Translations under genes and position numbers: made by a program
Notes under the pieces: generated by a model
Told to the model about the DNA's origin: nothing
Seen by the model: the letters and a program-made list of their open reading frames with translations, nothing else
Database searches by the model: none
Assembly (NCBI GenBank): GCA_036897485.1
Contig: JAYMTF010000486.1
Span: 1-35,234, forward strand
Reading direction: 5' to 3'
From: Pelargonium nanum
Taxonomy: Eukaryota > Streptophyta > Magnoliopsida > Geraniales > Geraniaceae
DNA length: 35,234 nucleotides
Shown: piece by piece, positions 21,136 to 31,478 of the stretch
Layout of the letters: the number at the start of each line of letters is the position of its first letter
Numbering within the stretch: the first letter of the stretch is position 1

Positions 21136-21453
21136 CCAGCAATTCTAATAGATTCAAATCAAAACAAAACACAACAAAAATCAAATTCTCAATCAAACCC
21201 ACAACACAGAATCACCAGAAGAATCATGGGAAATAAGCAAAACCCAATCTTTTTACAAGATCACAGAAAACAAACCTCTTTGTAGCCAGATTGTATCACC
21301 AGCAACACACAGTTTCAGCGAAATAAACAGAACCCAGAAAATAAAAATCAAGTCTTGCTCTTCTCCATAGCCACAAAACAGCTTGAAAAGCAAACGGCGA
21401 GAGATGTGATGCAGCTTAGAGACGCACAACCCTAAAAAGCTGTGGTTGGTGGA

Positions 21454-21461
21454 TTTATATA
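21454..21461 (-). promoter_or_regulatory. TATA box of the LRR gene
   Basis: On the minus strand TATATAAA is found within GGTTATATAAATCC. A leader without long A/T runs begins about 30 bases downstream, with the CT-rich TCGCCGTTTGCTTTTC segment. The position fits a start of transcription near 21425. Confidence 0.55.
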
Positions 21462-21789
21462 ACCTGAATCAACGGTCTCCAATTTTTAATTAATTAATTT
21501 ATTATTATTTAAAATTCTTGGCAAGAGATAAGGCCAAAGCAGTTGGTGTTTTGATGGGAATAAATTTGGATACAGATTTTTTATTTGTGATTGGATTAGG
21601 GAAGGAAAATAAGAAAAGTTGGAAAATTTGTTGGCTTTGATGTGTGAAGTTTAATGGGTATTGCTATTTTTGTTTTTTTATTTCTTTAATTTGAGTGTGT
21701 GAACAAAAAAGAAAGTAAAATTGTGACCACAAGAGGAGAGAAGAAGAAGAAAGGAAAGTGCGGATGCTGTCTGTTTATGGAGCGGATAA

Positions 21790-21797
21790 TTTGGCGC
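21790..21797 (+). promoter_or_regulatory. E2F-type site and CCAAT box upstream of the LRR gene
   Basis: TTTGGCGC matches the E2F consensus TTTSSCGS and is followed by CCCAATC, a CCAAT box. It lies about 330 bases upstream of the inferred LRR gene start. Near 21893 an ACACGTGT palindrome contains a G-box core. These are motif matches only. Confidence 0.35.
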
Positions 21798-21909
21798 CCA
21801 ATCAGCAGTTTTCTGGGAAGAGGTGTTTTTCTTTTAGATGGTTTCTTACTTTCTTATCCCATAAAAATTAGTGTTTGCGTCGGTGACAGGTCGACACGTG
21901 TATTATGAA

Positions 21910-24440
21910 TTTCGTCCATTGTTCGACAATTTGAGGCTTGAGTGAAGTTAGAATCGATAATTTTGGATTGAGTATGGGCTCAAGAAGAGCTTACAACAAA
22001 GTTTGTGAGGTATAATGGGACCGAGATTTCAAATCAATAGGTTAAGCCGGGTTAATAGTGTAAAAAATGGTCATGAAAGGGTGATGGGGGCCACGCTTAT
22101 GTCTAGGGCACACACTAGCGTTATCAACATGAGGCCTAATTGTGAATGTGGGTTGTGGCCTACTGGGAATGTGCGTGGCCAGGACACACGCTAATGTCTT
22201 CAACGTGTGTCCTATCCACGCCCATGGCTAGGACAGATGTTGACATTAGCATGCATCAGGTTCAATTCTTTTAGCATTCTAGATATATTCGAACTTTCTG
22301 AAATAAATTTGATCAACTCCAAGAAGTTATTTCGGATTTTGTTCGAGCTACGCGTACTTCTTGCACTACATTTTTGTTGGGTGATAAGGTCACTATGCTC
22401 GATATATAAACATGGTTGGTTGAAATACTCCAGATCCTCAGCGAAAGAATCGTGATTAGTATCATCCGTGCAAAGTACCGATCAAATTGGAATAAGGTTT
22501 CAGTCGGAATAAGCCTTGTTTTGCAAGATTAGCTACTTGGGAGAGAATTGGAATGAGAGCACAGTCAAAAGAAAGATTTATGTGATAACACTTCCAAGTT
22601 CCAACTCCTTGCAAAGTTACCGCTCCAAAATATTTTTTTGGCATAAACACATCTCTATTGTGATCGTCTTTTATACTCAACCAAATTTCCACTAACTAAG
22701 AGTTCTTCTTGGCCTCCTATAATATAGTTTCTCTCCTAAACTTTTATAAACTTAGAATTCTTAATTAAACCTCACCAAATATTTAGCCAAACTCTTCTCC
22801 ACCTATGATCAGCTCCTCCTCTTAGCTTCTATAACAATAAGTTTTTCCTAACTCTCAAGAGCCAAACTCATGTCGTAGCTCCTAGAAGATCAATCTGAGT
22901 CCTAACCCCGCAAAACGTATATCCCTTACCCAAAATCTACCTCCACTTTTTCTTAGAAACGAAAATCAAACATTTAACCACTTTTTTCATAAGTCGTTGA
23001 TTAATTATTTATCATATATATGGTAGGTAGTGGATGCCAATCCAATTATATGAATTTGTTTCAAAATGTATTCTCTAAATTATTCTATTCTTAATTTTAA
23101 TAAATAAATCAAAATTTTATTTTAAGAAATCTAACTCCAAACTAAAAAATTATTTTCAAAAGAATATCAAGCAAGTGAAAGCTAATAGAAACCACAAAAA
23201 TACTATAGGTGTTGAGTGATTGAAATTTTATTCTTCAATGTTCTTTTTCTATGTCAAAAAATGTGAGGTCAAGAGTCATTGTTCCAAGGTTTTAGCATAT
23301 AAAAATATGTATCCAATTGAAGACCCAATCAATAACTTCCAAGTACATGTTTGAAAGATACTTTAAAAAACATTAATTATTATGCTTCCCCATTTTATTA
23401 CTTGTGGCCATGTTTTAATTAACAAAATGACAATAGAAGAGATATGTAAGGTAGGTGCCAAAATGGAGAAAAGTAGAAAGAGAATTGAAAAAATAGCTTT
23501 AATAGTGAAGTTTATGGACACCAATCAAGACCATGTGAAAAGCTTCTAGAAGCACATTTCATTGCTTCCCACAATATGGGTGATGGGTCCTTTTATTAAA
23601 CCTAACATCTTGTGGTGGTTCTTGTTTTTAAGTTTTTTATAGGATGATAGTGAATCTTCACATTTACTTAAAATAATCAAAAGATTAAGTTTATATATTA
23701 AAGAAAAAAGACATTGTAATGTTTACTACTTATGAGATTCTATCACCAATTTTAAATCATTTCTAGGGTAAGGTAATTCAATTGACAAATGGATTTATCT
23801 TCAGGTTTTGTAATTCTTAATTGAGTTCTAACGTGAGTATAGGAAGACGGTTACTCGTAATGAGAGTTTCTAATGTGCTCGATTTTTTTTGGGTAGAAAA
23901 TACCGATGAGCTTATCCTCTGCGCTCCAAGAGGTCTTATTCTGACTAGACTTTCCGGATGTAGTAATTAAGTGGTCATTCTTCCTACATACTCATCCTCC
24001 TCCTAACAACTATATAGATATCATAGACGACAATTCAATTATTGAACAAAAGTTTAGTTAAGCGTTTACGAGTACAAGTTGAAGATGTATAATATGAGCC
24101 CAACCCACATGAAGTGAGAATTACATATATAATCAACAAGTGAGTATGCCCACATTTTTACATCGCAAATTCTTTCTAATCCTAAAATAATCAAGTCTAT
24201 TTTATTAATTCGAAGTCGCAAATACGCGGCATGTTACGGGTGCACATTTGTTCATGTTCAAACCACCACCACCTCTAGATGTCACTAAATGGCAAAGTTG
24301 ACAATTCAAACCCAAACCCGATTGACACATTTTTACAAGAAACCACACAATATATACATAAAACTCAAAATCTGATTTATCATCCGCACATTTTATAAGT
24401 CCTAATTTGAAATTCAAATTGTCACCTCGTGCTAATTTGT
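21910..24440. other. Intergenic DNA between divergent LRR and frataxin genes
   Basis: No gene is supported on either strand. The first half holds a GC-richer repeat block with a strong hairpin (22100-22255), and 22260-22950 has a mixed texture that may be old transposon DNA of unknown type. The second half is AT-rich. A 12-base palindrome GCTTCTAGAAGC at 23542-23553 contains a TTCTAGAA heat-shock-element core. An open frame of 106 codons on the minus strand at 24205-24525 covers the frataxin promoter and looks like chance. Confidence 0.45.
22091..22255. repeat. Repeat block with a long imperfect hairpin
   Basis: AGGACACACG (22181-22190) and CGTGTGTCCT (22204-22213) are a perfect 10-base inverted repeat with a 13-base loop. 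Adding the flanking GCGTGGCC and ATCCACGC extends the arms to 18 bases with 16 matches. Related but rearranged copies of the AGGACACA..CTAATGTC module lie on both sides, near 22107-22135 (direct) and 22228-22255 (inverted). Confidence 0.65.
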
Positions 24441-24458
24441 GAATCATTGTCTGAGCAA

Positions 24459-24531
24459 GGCCCAATCTCGACAACATTATTTTATTGGGCCAAAGGCCCA
24501 ATTTCAAAAAAGCCCAACTACACAAAGCCCA
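24459..24531. promoter_or_regulatory. Cluster of five site II elements upstream of frataxin
   Basis: TGGGCY motifs occur on either strand at 24459-24464, 24486-24491, 24495-24500, 24511-24516 and 24526-24531, within 73 bases and ending 67 bases before the start codon. Site II elements are TCP-factor targets enriched in promoters of plant nuclear genes for mitochondrial and ribosomal proteins, which agrees with the product. No TATA box is evident. Confidence 0.7.
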
Positions 24532-24597
24532 AATACGACCTCTGTTTCTTCTCCAGAGAGCAGAACCAGAACTCCACGTACAAGCTCACGCCTGAAA

Positions 24598-27135
24598 ATG
24601 GCTTCGAGGTCGCTTCTACAGAGAAGACTCTTCAGAGCTCCGAAACCACCAGCTCCTCCTCTCTCCGAAACCATTCGCAGACCACGCCCTCTCCTTCTAG
24701 AACATTCCAAGCACCTCCAGAACCTTCCCGCTTCTCATTTCTCTTCTGTTTCCAGAAGTTTCTGCTCTCGTCCTCTTCATCCCCACGAAGAAGCTCAAGG
24801 TCCTGCCCCAATCGATTACAGGTACAAAACCCTTTTGCTATTTTTCCGAGAAATCGGATCCGGAAGATCAAGTTTGTGTTTTTAATTTCTCAATTTGATG
24901 ATTTGGAGATCTGATGTTTATTGCTGTTTTGGATTGAATTCGCTAATTGATTGATGCGAATCCAGTTCTCTTCTGCAGGAAGATGAGTTTCATAAGCTAG
25001 CTGATTCCACAATCCATGACTTGCAAGAGAAACTTGAGGTAATGATTGCTGCAAATTTGTTGATTTTGTTGTTTAATTCTTGAGCGAAACGTGTTATGCC
25101 GTGTCGTGCTAATCGTGTTGTGGGAACCCAGCTCATTTAGTTAATGGTGCTCGTGTTATGTGTTCATAAACTTGTCGGGTTCATGTTCAGTATTTGAGTG
25201 TTCTGCTTAGCTGTTGCCATGTTTCTCTGGCATTTTATATATGAAAGTTTATGTGCATTGTGTTCCTTTCGTATAATATAAATTAGCTCTGAAAATGTGG
25301 ATATGGAATTTGAGAAATACAGTGTTCAATCTGACTAATAGCTCAAGCATTTTGAATTTTGATTGGTTTTCATGGTCTAAATCAAAATTCTTTAGCTCAA
25401 TTGGTATATAGTGATTTAAGTTGATTTTCAGTTTAGTGCAGTCAAGTGAACTCTTAAATTGATTGTCTTGATTTGTACCATCAGCTTTCACGGATGTGCG
25501 GTATTTTTTGCTCTTTAGCTGTAAAGATATACATTCATTAGTCCGATGTTTACTGATTAATCATTGGAAAATAAAAACGAAAGAGGAAAGAGTAAAAGAA
25601 AAAAGTGAACTTTGAATTGCACTGACAGGTGCTTTTTCCGAAGAGTGGGAGGGGAAATAATAGGGTATTTGTTGGTTCAAGTAGCGGAATCTCTTATAGC
25701 AGAGACCCGAAGTTGAATCCCATCTACGGTAGAGGAAGGTTTAGGAACAGGAATAGCTACTTCCACTTGTGTTTCCTACATACTGAGCCATAAAAAAAGT
25801 TTGGTGAAACAAGAAGATGATGAAATAGTGAATCTTGTTTTGAACTGGAGACCTTTACTGATTTGTATACTTTTCTGTGTTAATGCCATGAGCCTTATGC
25901 CCGTCTCTTCGTGAAACCTCATGGAGTGCAATATTGTTTCACGGGTTATGTTGAACTTTTGATGTAGTACTTTGAGTTTGTTTGAAGTTTTGCTTCAGAA
26001 TGTGGGTCTTATACTTTACTCTGACTTTCTTTGATGATTCTAGATTGGACATATTCAATCCTATGTAGAATGTATTTGGCGGAAAAGATATAGATATCCA
26101 CTAGTTAAGAAAATTATATCCATGTTCGGGTTCCTGATATGTTGTATTGAGGACTTTCCTATCCAAAACACGTGTTACAGCTTAAGAAAATTGTGTAAAG
26201 GACGGGCAAAATTGCTGTGATTTTAATTCCTTTTTCTTTGGGTGCATGACAGGAATATGGCGATAGCGTTCAAATTGATGGCTTTGACATCGATTATGGG
26301 GTAAGAGGATTAGTATTTAGAATTGGATTATTCTTTTTGGAAGATGGATGTGATTGGTCTAACATAAATTGAATGGAATTTGGCAGAATGATGTTCTCAC
26401 TCTGAAGTTGGGTGATTTAGGCACCTATGTGTTGAACAAACAAACACCGAACAGACAAATCTGGCTGTCTTCTCCAGTGAGGTATGGCTTGTGTTTTGTG
26501 TTGATTTAAGTTCCGACTTTGTACACAATAACATGTTATGTTAACATCAGGGAGCAAATGTTACAATTCTTAAAGATTTCCATGACTATCGTATAGAATT
26601 GTAGGGCATATTATAAAAAAAAAAATAGAATAGAAGAATCGTAGGGCTTGAGCAAAATGCAAGTGTGTGCTAACTTCTAGGAACCCCGTTGTCTTCTCTA
26701 TAATTTGGAAGTTTAGAGTTGTGAAAAGGCATTCCGGTTTGGAATAGTCTTTAGGAGTTGATATAGGTAGCGTTTGGAATGAAAACCCAAAAGGCAATAG
26801 TGTTGTGTCATCCTAGCTCTGGCGAAACATTGATACAGTCTCTCAATAAGATACAAATGCAATATGGCCCTCCATTCAAAAGCCGTGTGGTTTGCACTAA
26901 TGAATGTTTACTGTCGTTTCATCATTCGGGAACTATAAAGCCATAGTTTGTATGTTCATTTTGCAGAATCATATTGTGAATCTAAAACGTTCCTGTTTTA
27001 TGCAGTGGCCCATCAAGGTTTGATTGGGATCGGAATGCTCAAGCTTGGGTGTATAGGCGAACGAAAGCAAATTTATCGAAAGTCTTGGAAAGCGAATTGG
27101 AACAACTGTGCGGTGAGCGAATAAGTCTCTCCTAA
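24598..27135 (+). CDS. FH: Frataxin, mitochondrial, 189 aa, five exons
   Basis: Exons are 24598-24821, 24966-25038, 26253-26300, 26387-26481 and 27006-27135, all GT-AG and in phase. Frataxin binds iron and promotes Fe-S cluster assembly with the cysteine desulfurase complex in the mitochondrial matrix. Residues 1 to about 70 form an Arg/Ser-rich, acid-poor presequence. The mature part begins with the acidic helix ([20 protein letters not shown]) and continues [48 protein letters not shown] and WVYRR. The order and spacing are those of plant frataxins such as Arabidopsis At4g03240 and the length is normal for plants. The start is the first Met before the presequence; overlapping frames of 148 and 161 codons at 24429-24914 are extensions or shadows. 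Site II motifs upstream suggest coordinate control with other mitochondrial genes. Confidence 0.95.
25085..25210. mobile_element. hAT-like repeat fragment in frataxin intron 2
   Basis: CGTGTTATGCCGTGTCGTGC and the following GTGTTATGTGTTCAT and GTCGGGTTCATGTT words match the style of the other GTGTCGTGTT-rich fragments in this window. No ends or target duplications are recognisable. Confidence 0.3.
25660..25800 (+). repeat. Probable SINE in frataxin intron 2
   Basis: An A-box-like TTGGTTCAAGTAG near 25671 is followed about 35 bases later by a B-box-like AAGTTGAATCCCA near 25710, preceded by AGAGACCC, an arrangement common in tRNA-derived plant SINEs. The body ends near a run of seven A at 25793. 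No clear target duplications were found and the family differs from the SINEs at 1 and 6892. Confidence 0.45.
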
Positions 27136-28523
27136 AACTCTACCCGATGCTTTGAATTATCTGGAAAGGGCCAAGCTTCCCCCGGCCAAGTCTCGAGTTC
27201 ATCATAAAAAATATTGTTGATGTTGCAGACCCGACATTGTTCGGGAAATCGCTTTGTTGTTGTGTTTCTTCCTAGGACTAATTGAAAAACAAAAAGAACT
27301 TGTTAATGTGCTTATTAAGCAATCTTTGTGTAAAATCATTGAAGTTGATATCTTTAAACTGTTTTGTTCTTTTTTGTCAAGTGTAGAGCAATTGCTAAAA
27401 TGCAGTGAAGGGCAAAAATGTCATTTTATATAACATGTGGTTCACAAAGATTTAACTCTACTTTTTAATGGTTTATTGTGAGATATTTAAACAAAAAATT
27501 GATATAATACAATCAAGGTACGACCAATGAACCGATCTAGTTTGTAAACCATTCGTGATCATGACAAATTCAGGAAAAAGCAATAAAATTCGATGACGAT
27601 TTGATCAACTAATGGCTCAATCAACAAACTAGTTGATGTTTAATATAATCTTTAAAACAAATTAGAGTACAATATACAAATTATAAACCACAAATAGAAA
27701 AGGAGAGTATAGAGAAAAATTGTTTTTTTGTCACAATCATTAAAAAGAAGAATCACAAGATGAAACACAAGAGAAGAGACATAGTCAAGACCATCTCCAA
27801 AATTGTCAACAAATTTTAAAATTTCACTCCAACTACCTCCACCACACAATTCTCATTCCTCAAAACACTCAACAAAATCTCCTCCACATGATGCCATGAA
27901 CCTTCACACACCACCCACTTTGTCCCTCTTTTTTTTTTTTTTTTTCCTCTACTATCAAGCCAATCCTTTTTTTATTGCCTAATAAAACTAATTAACAACC
28001 ATTAAACAACCCTACTAATTGTATTAAAGAAAGTTGTTAGTTTGTCTACTTTGTCCAATAAGGATTACCTCTCAAAATATCCTTGCATTATCATAACTAA
28101 TGGTATCTAAATCAATTTTAAGTTAGTACATTTTGTGCATTACTAAAAATTATGTAAAATAGCTCGTGTTGTAAATATCAATTAGTTTTTTTTGTTATAT
28201 TTAATTACGTGGCGTAAAAAGAAAAAAAAAAGTGATGAGATGGGTTTAAAAGATAAATATATACCGCTGAGATAGTTTCTTGATCAAGAGGAAGAGAATC
28301 TATTTTCTTGCTTTTGCCCCTTTTAACTTTTAAAAAAAAATTCGTACCCATCAAAATGATGCTATTTTGATTAAATTTGAACACCATATCAATATATTAA
28401 CGAAGAAATTGTCAGATGACAACAACATAATCTATTTTAACATAAAATCAATGAGTGATCAGAACAATGGAATCCTAATAACTATGGACCAAATTGGTTG
28501 CTTGATGTTTGAAAAAAAAAATC
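27136..28523. other. Frataxin 3' region and AT-rich spacer
   Basis: The first 250 bases probably hold the frataxin 3' untranslated region. The remainder is AT-rich, with a T tract of about 18 near 27929-27946. No gene is supported on either strand. Confidence 0.5.
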
Positions 28524-28577
28524 CTATTTTCATGGTTCTTTTTTTTTTTTTTTTTGATAATCTATTTTCATGGTTCT
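28524..28577 (-). repeat. Poly(A)-only retroposon-like insertion with 16-base duplications
   Basis: The 16-base word CTATTTTCATGGTTCT is perfectly repeated at 28524-28539 and 28562-28577. Between the copies are only 16 T and GATAAT. Read on the minus strand this is ATTATC followed by a pure A tract between target-site duplications, the form expected when a LINE-type machinery inserts little more than a poly(A) tail. Slippage during replication is an alternative. Confidence 0.5.
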
Positions 28578-29580
28578 CTAAACTTTATTTTCACCCAATT
28601 TTTCATTTAATGATATTTAATCAAGTTATGTGATAGAGTTTGCTTTCCTAATTAAAAAAAGTTGAATTCTCTTTCAAATAAAGAACCATTATATTCACTT
28701 GATGTTGATTGGCTGGCCATAAATTGAGCACTAAATAATTGAAAGAAAGATGCACCAAAGTTGTTAGTTTTTAACATTTTATTAATAATCTCATGAGATA
28801 TTTGTATATAATTGACTATAAAATATGGAAATATCTCCCAAAACGATGTAAATAATATATTCCCAAATAATTTTCAACCAACCAATTAACAAAACATAAT
28901 TAGTCTAACATGTGCATGCCAAATAATTTAATCAATTCATGTGTATTTTGGACCAAGAATGGAATATAATAATTTAAAAAACTAATAAAATATTTATTAT
29001 ACTATAGATAAGATAGAGAGCCAATGGAGTCATTAATTTTGTAATTAGACCGTATTTGTGTTAGAGTACTTAACATGCTTAATAATCACGACCAATATGC
29101 ATACTTAAAGATTGTACTAGTAAATTAATCAAAACAAACTCTAGATAATATTACTGCTTATATGTTTTTTTTATACACAATTATATATGTTTAAAGTGTG
29201 ATATGTAATCGTTTTCCGTCATGTCGTGTCAACTTAACTCAGGTAGTTAAATCAAATAAGCTTGTCATGTTCAATGTTTCAACACAATATTTATGAATGT
29301 GTCATGTTCATCTTGACTCATATAACACACAGTCAACGTTCTACGCAACATAAATATTGTACACACATAAATTGTCAACTCTATGTACATAAAGTAATTA
29401 AACTTCACATTCTTTCCATGCAATATACATTAAGATAATCCACTCTTTATTTTTTTTCGTGTTAGTCAAATTTTTAACTCACTTTCATTCAAATTTCACA
29501 AAATATGCTTGTTGAAATAATCAGGCCAAGCGGTTCCCTTATGTCCTAATAAGGACCTTCGTTAAGAGCTAGCGTGATGA
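28578..29580. other. AT-rich intergenic DNA with a hAT-like fragment
   Basis: No gene seen. From about 29215 to 29385 the sequence contains GTCATGTCGTGTCAAC, TGTGTCATGTTCATC and an end ATTGTCAACTCTATG similar to other hAT-like remnants in the window. Confidence 0.45.
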
Positions 29581-29599
29581 TCTCTGAGCAAAGGTAAGG

Positions 29600-30289
29600 T
29601 GGGCCCCACCGAAGGGCTCACACCCACCTCCGCTACCTCAACTCTCTCTCTCTTTCTTATTTGTTTTGATCATCGAAAAACAACATTTTTCTTTACATCA
29701 TTTGTATAAATACACTCAAAAAATCGTTCGACTAGAGAAAACCAGCAACCTGATTTCCGTAGAACGACGCAATTTTAATTTCCACTGCATGTGCATTTTC
29801 TCAAATAGTCTCTCTTTCACCCATCTTTCTCCTAATAACAAACAAAATCAAAAGAAAATGAAGTGGTTGGAGTCAATAATATTGAACCATCCAACCAACC
29901 ACACATTCTTGACACACACAAGGAAGCTTTTTTATTTTTGGAAACAAAAAAAAGTGGTGGTTGAAGGTGGGCTAGTTCTTATTGGCTTTTGATATATATG
30001 TGACACATTGACACCAACCATATGGCTCAAGATTTGCATATATTTTCAAGTTTTCAAGAGCAACCACACATCACATTTCACAAACACACAATTTATTTTC
30101 TTTTCCTTTTTTGCAGATGGTGAGTCTAGAGCTACACTTGTGCTTGCTTGCTACTTTCTTCTCTTTATTGGTACTACAAAGATGGTGACATTTAGTTACG
30201 TGCCTCAAATTTGTCCATCACATTTCTCTGACAATCGATGCTCTATCAATGGTGACGACATTTCATGGACAAAATTATGTTTTATGTAA
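29600..30289 (+). other. Possible transcription unit with short open frames
   Basis: A near-palindromic GGTGGGCCCCACC (29599-29611), a TCP-type site, precedes a TATA box TATAAATA near 29705 and a CT-rich segment. A 44-codon frame (29858-29992, MKWLESIILNHPTNHTFLTH onward) follows. At 30118 a strong acceptor-like CTTTTTTGCAG is followed by a frame with a hydrophobic stretch (TLVLACYFLLFIG) and later cysteines, ending at 30289. In another frame the same bases give MVSLELHLCLLATFFSLLVL. I do not recognise a family and cannot join these into one gene with confidence. Confidence 0.22.
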
Positions 30290-31478
30290 ACCCACAAATA
30301 TCTTCAAATTCGTTACGATTGTGTTTAAATAAGTTGAAGTGATAGTCGCATAAATTTTGAAAACTTACGTGTATAATTGCAAACTTTTGTTAAAGTTCGA
30401 TCTAAAATTAGGCAATATAGAAAGATTTCGATTTAGAAAATTATGGCATAATTTCTTTTTTCTTCGTTCTTTTTAGTAATATGATGCGCTTATTATAAAA
30501 TTTAAGTGAAATGAGTTACAAAAATATCATTCAACTGCACATCAAGAAGTTAGCGCACAAAACGCTAAATTCACCTAAGCACTTTCAAGATTTTCTATTA
30601 TTATCTTACCATCGATAACGTAATATGAAATTCTCGTATTTTGTCTATAACATTTGAATATTAATTGTTTGCTTTAATATACACTGACATTGATTCTTAA
30701 GAGCATTAGTAAAATAAGCTACTCTTAACTAAACTTTAAGTAGACTTGACAATGTGCATTTTGTATTCGTATTATAATAAATATTGATTATGTGTTGTAT
30801 GAACCAACAAAAACACAATTAAATAAATAAAAGTGAAATAAGACAAGTAGTCACGATTCGCATATATGACATATTTTAGCACACTTGACTTGACAAAATC
30901 AACACATTTAACACGAAACAACCTGAAATGATTAAATATGAAAAATTTAATCATATAACATGGTCGTGTTACCTAACAGACAAAATTACATGTACGCATA
31001 TTTATGTGCATACTGGTTGTCGAGCATGTTACAACACTAAAAACATGTGTGAGTCTAAACAAACTTGGTTTGTGTTATGTGCATTCAAGTGGTTTTGCAA
31101 GTTACAATACTAAAAACACGTCGCAATACAAAATTAGTGAGTCTAAACAAATTTGATTTGTGTTACGTTCGCGCCGGGCCTCGTATCAAAACATTACTAT
31201 TAAAAAATGAAACAACTTTTAAAAATGAAAATATGGATAAAAAGCTACTATGTCCTCTTAAATCGAGACACAAAAAACATAGGATTTTACAAAGATCAAA
31301 CTGTTCTCTGATCAAACGCAGATCTAAACTCTAATCTCCACCTAATCTTCATCTAAATCAATCAATAATAACACACCTAAGTTTGTTAATTAATTAATTA
31401 ATTTAAAACACATCAACAAGATCCCACGGCCACAAACAACCCCAAACCCATCCAACGGCCACAAACTCTCCACGCCAA
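30290..31478. other. AT-rich intergenic DNA with hAT-like fragments
   Basis: Around 30735-31160 there are words such as CTTGACAATGTGC, TTAACACGAAACAAC and GGTCGTGTTACCTAAC, plus two similar modules near 31050-31080 and 31140-31165 (GAGTCTAAACAAA.TT). These look like decayed hAT-like repeats. A short TTAA microsatellite lies at 31387-31403. The last part includes the 3' flank of the B-box gene. Confidence 0.4.

Larger units (their letters stand above)
19437..21424 (-). other. LRR gene leader exon and 1.8 kb leader intron
   Basis: Transcription probably starts near 21425, about 30 bases below the TATA box. The first leader exon ends at 21276 before a GTTTGT donor. The acceptor CTCTTTTCAG ends at 19437, nine bases before the start codon, so the intron is 1839 bases. 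The leader exon contains ATGGAGAAGAGCAAGACTTGA-type upstream frame of six codons (MEKSKT), near 21368-21348. The intron holds a duplicated segment and a possible MITE. Confidence 0.55.

Noticed and set aside
24429-24914. Frames of 161 and 148 codons starting upstream of frataxin
   Set aside because: The first is out of frame. The second is the frataxin frame extended upstream into the site II promoter and downstream into intron 1.
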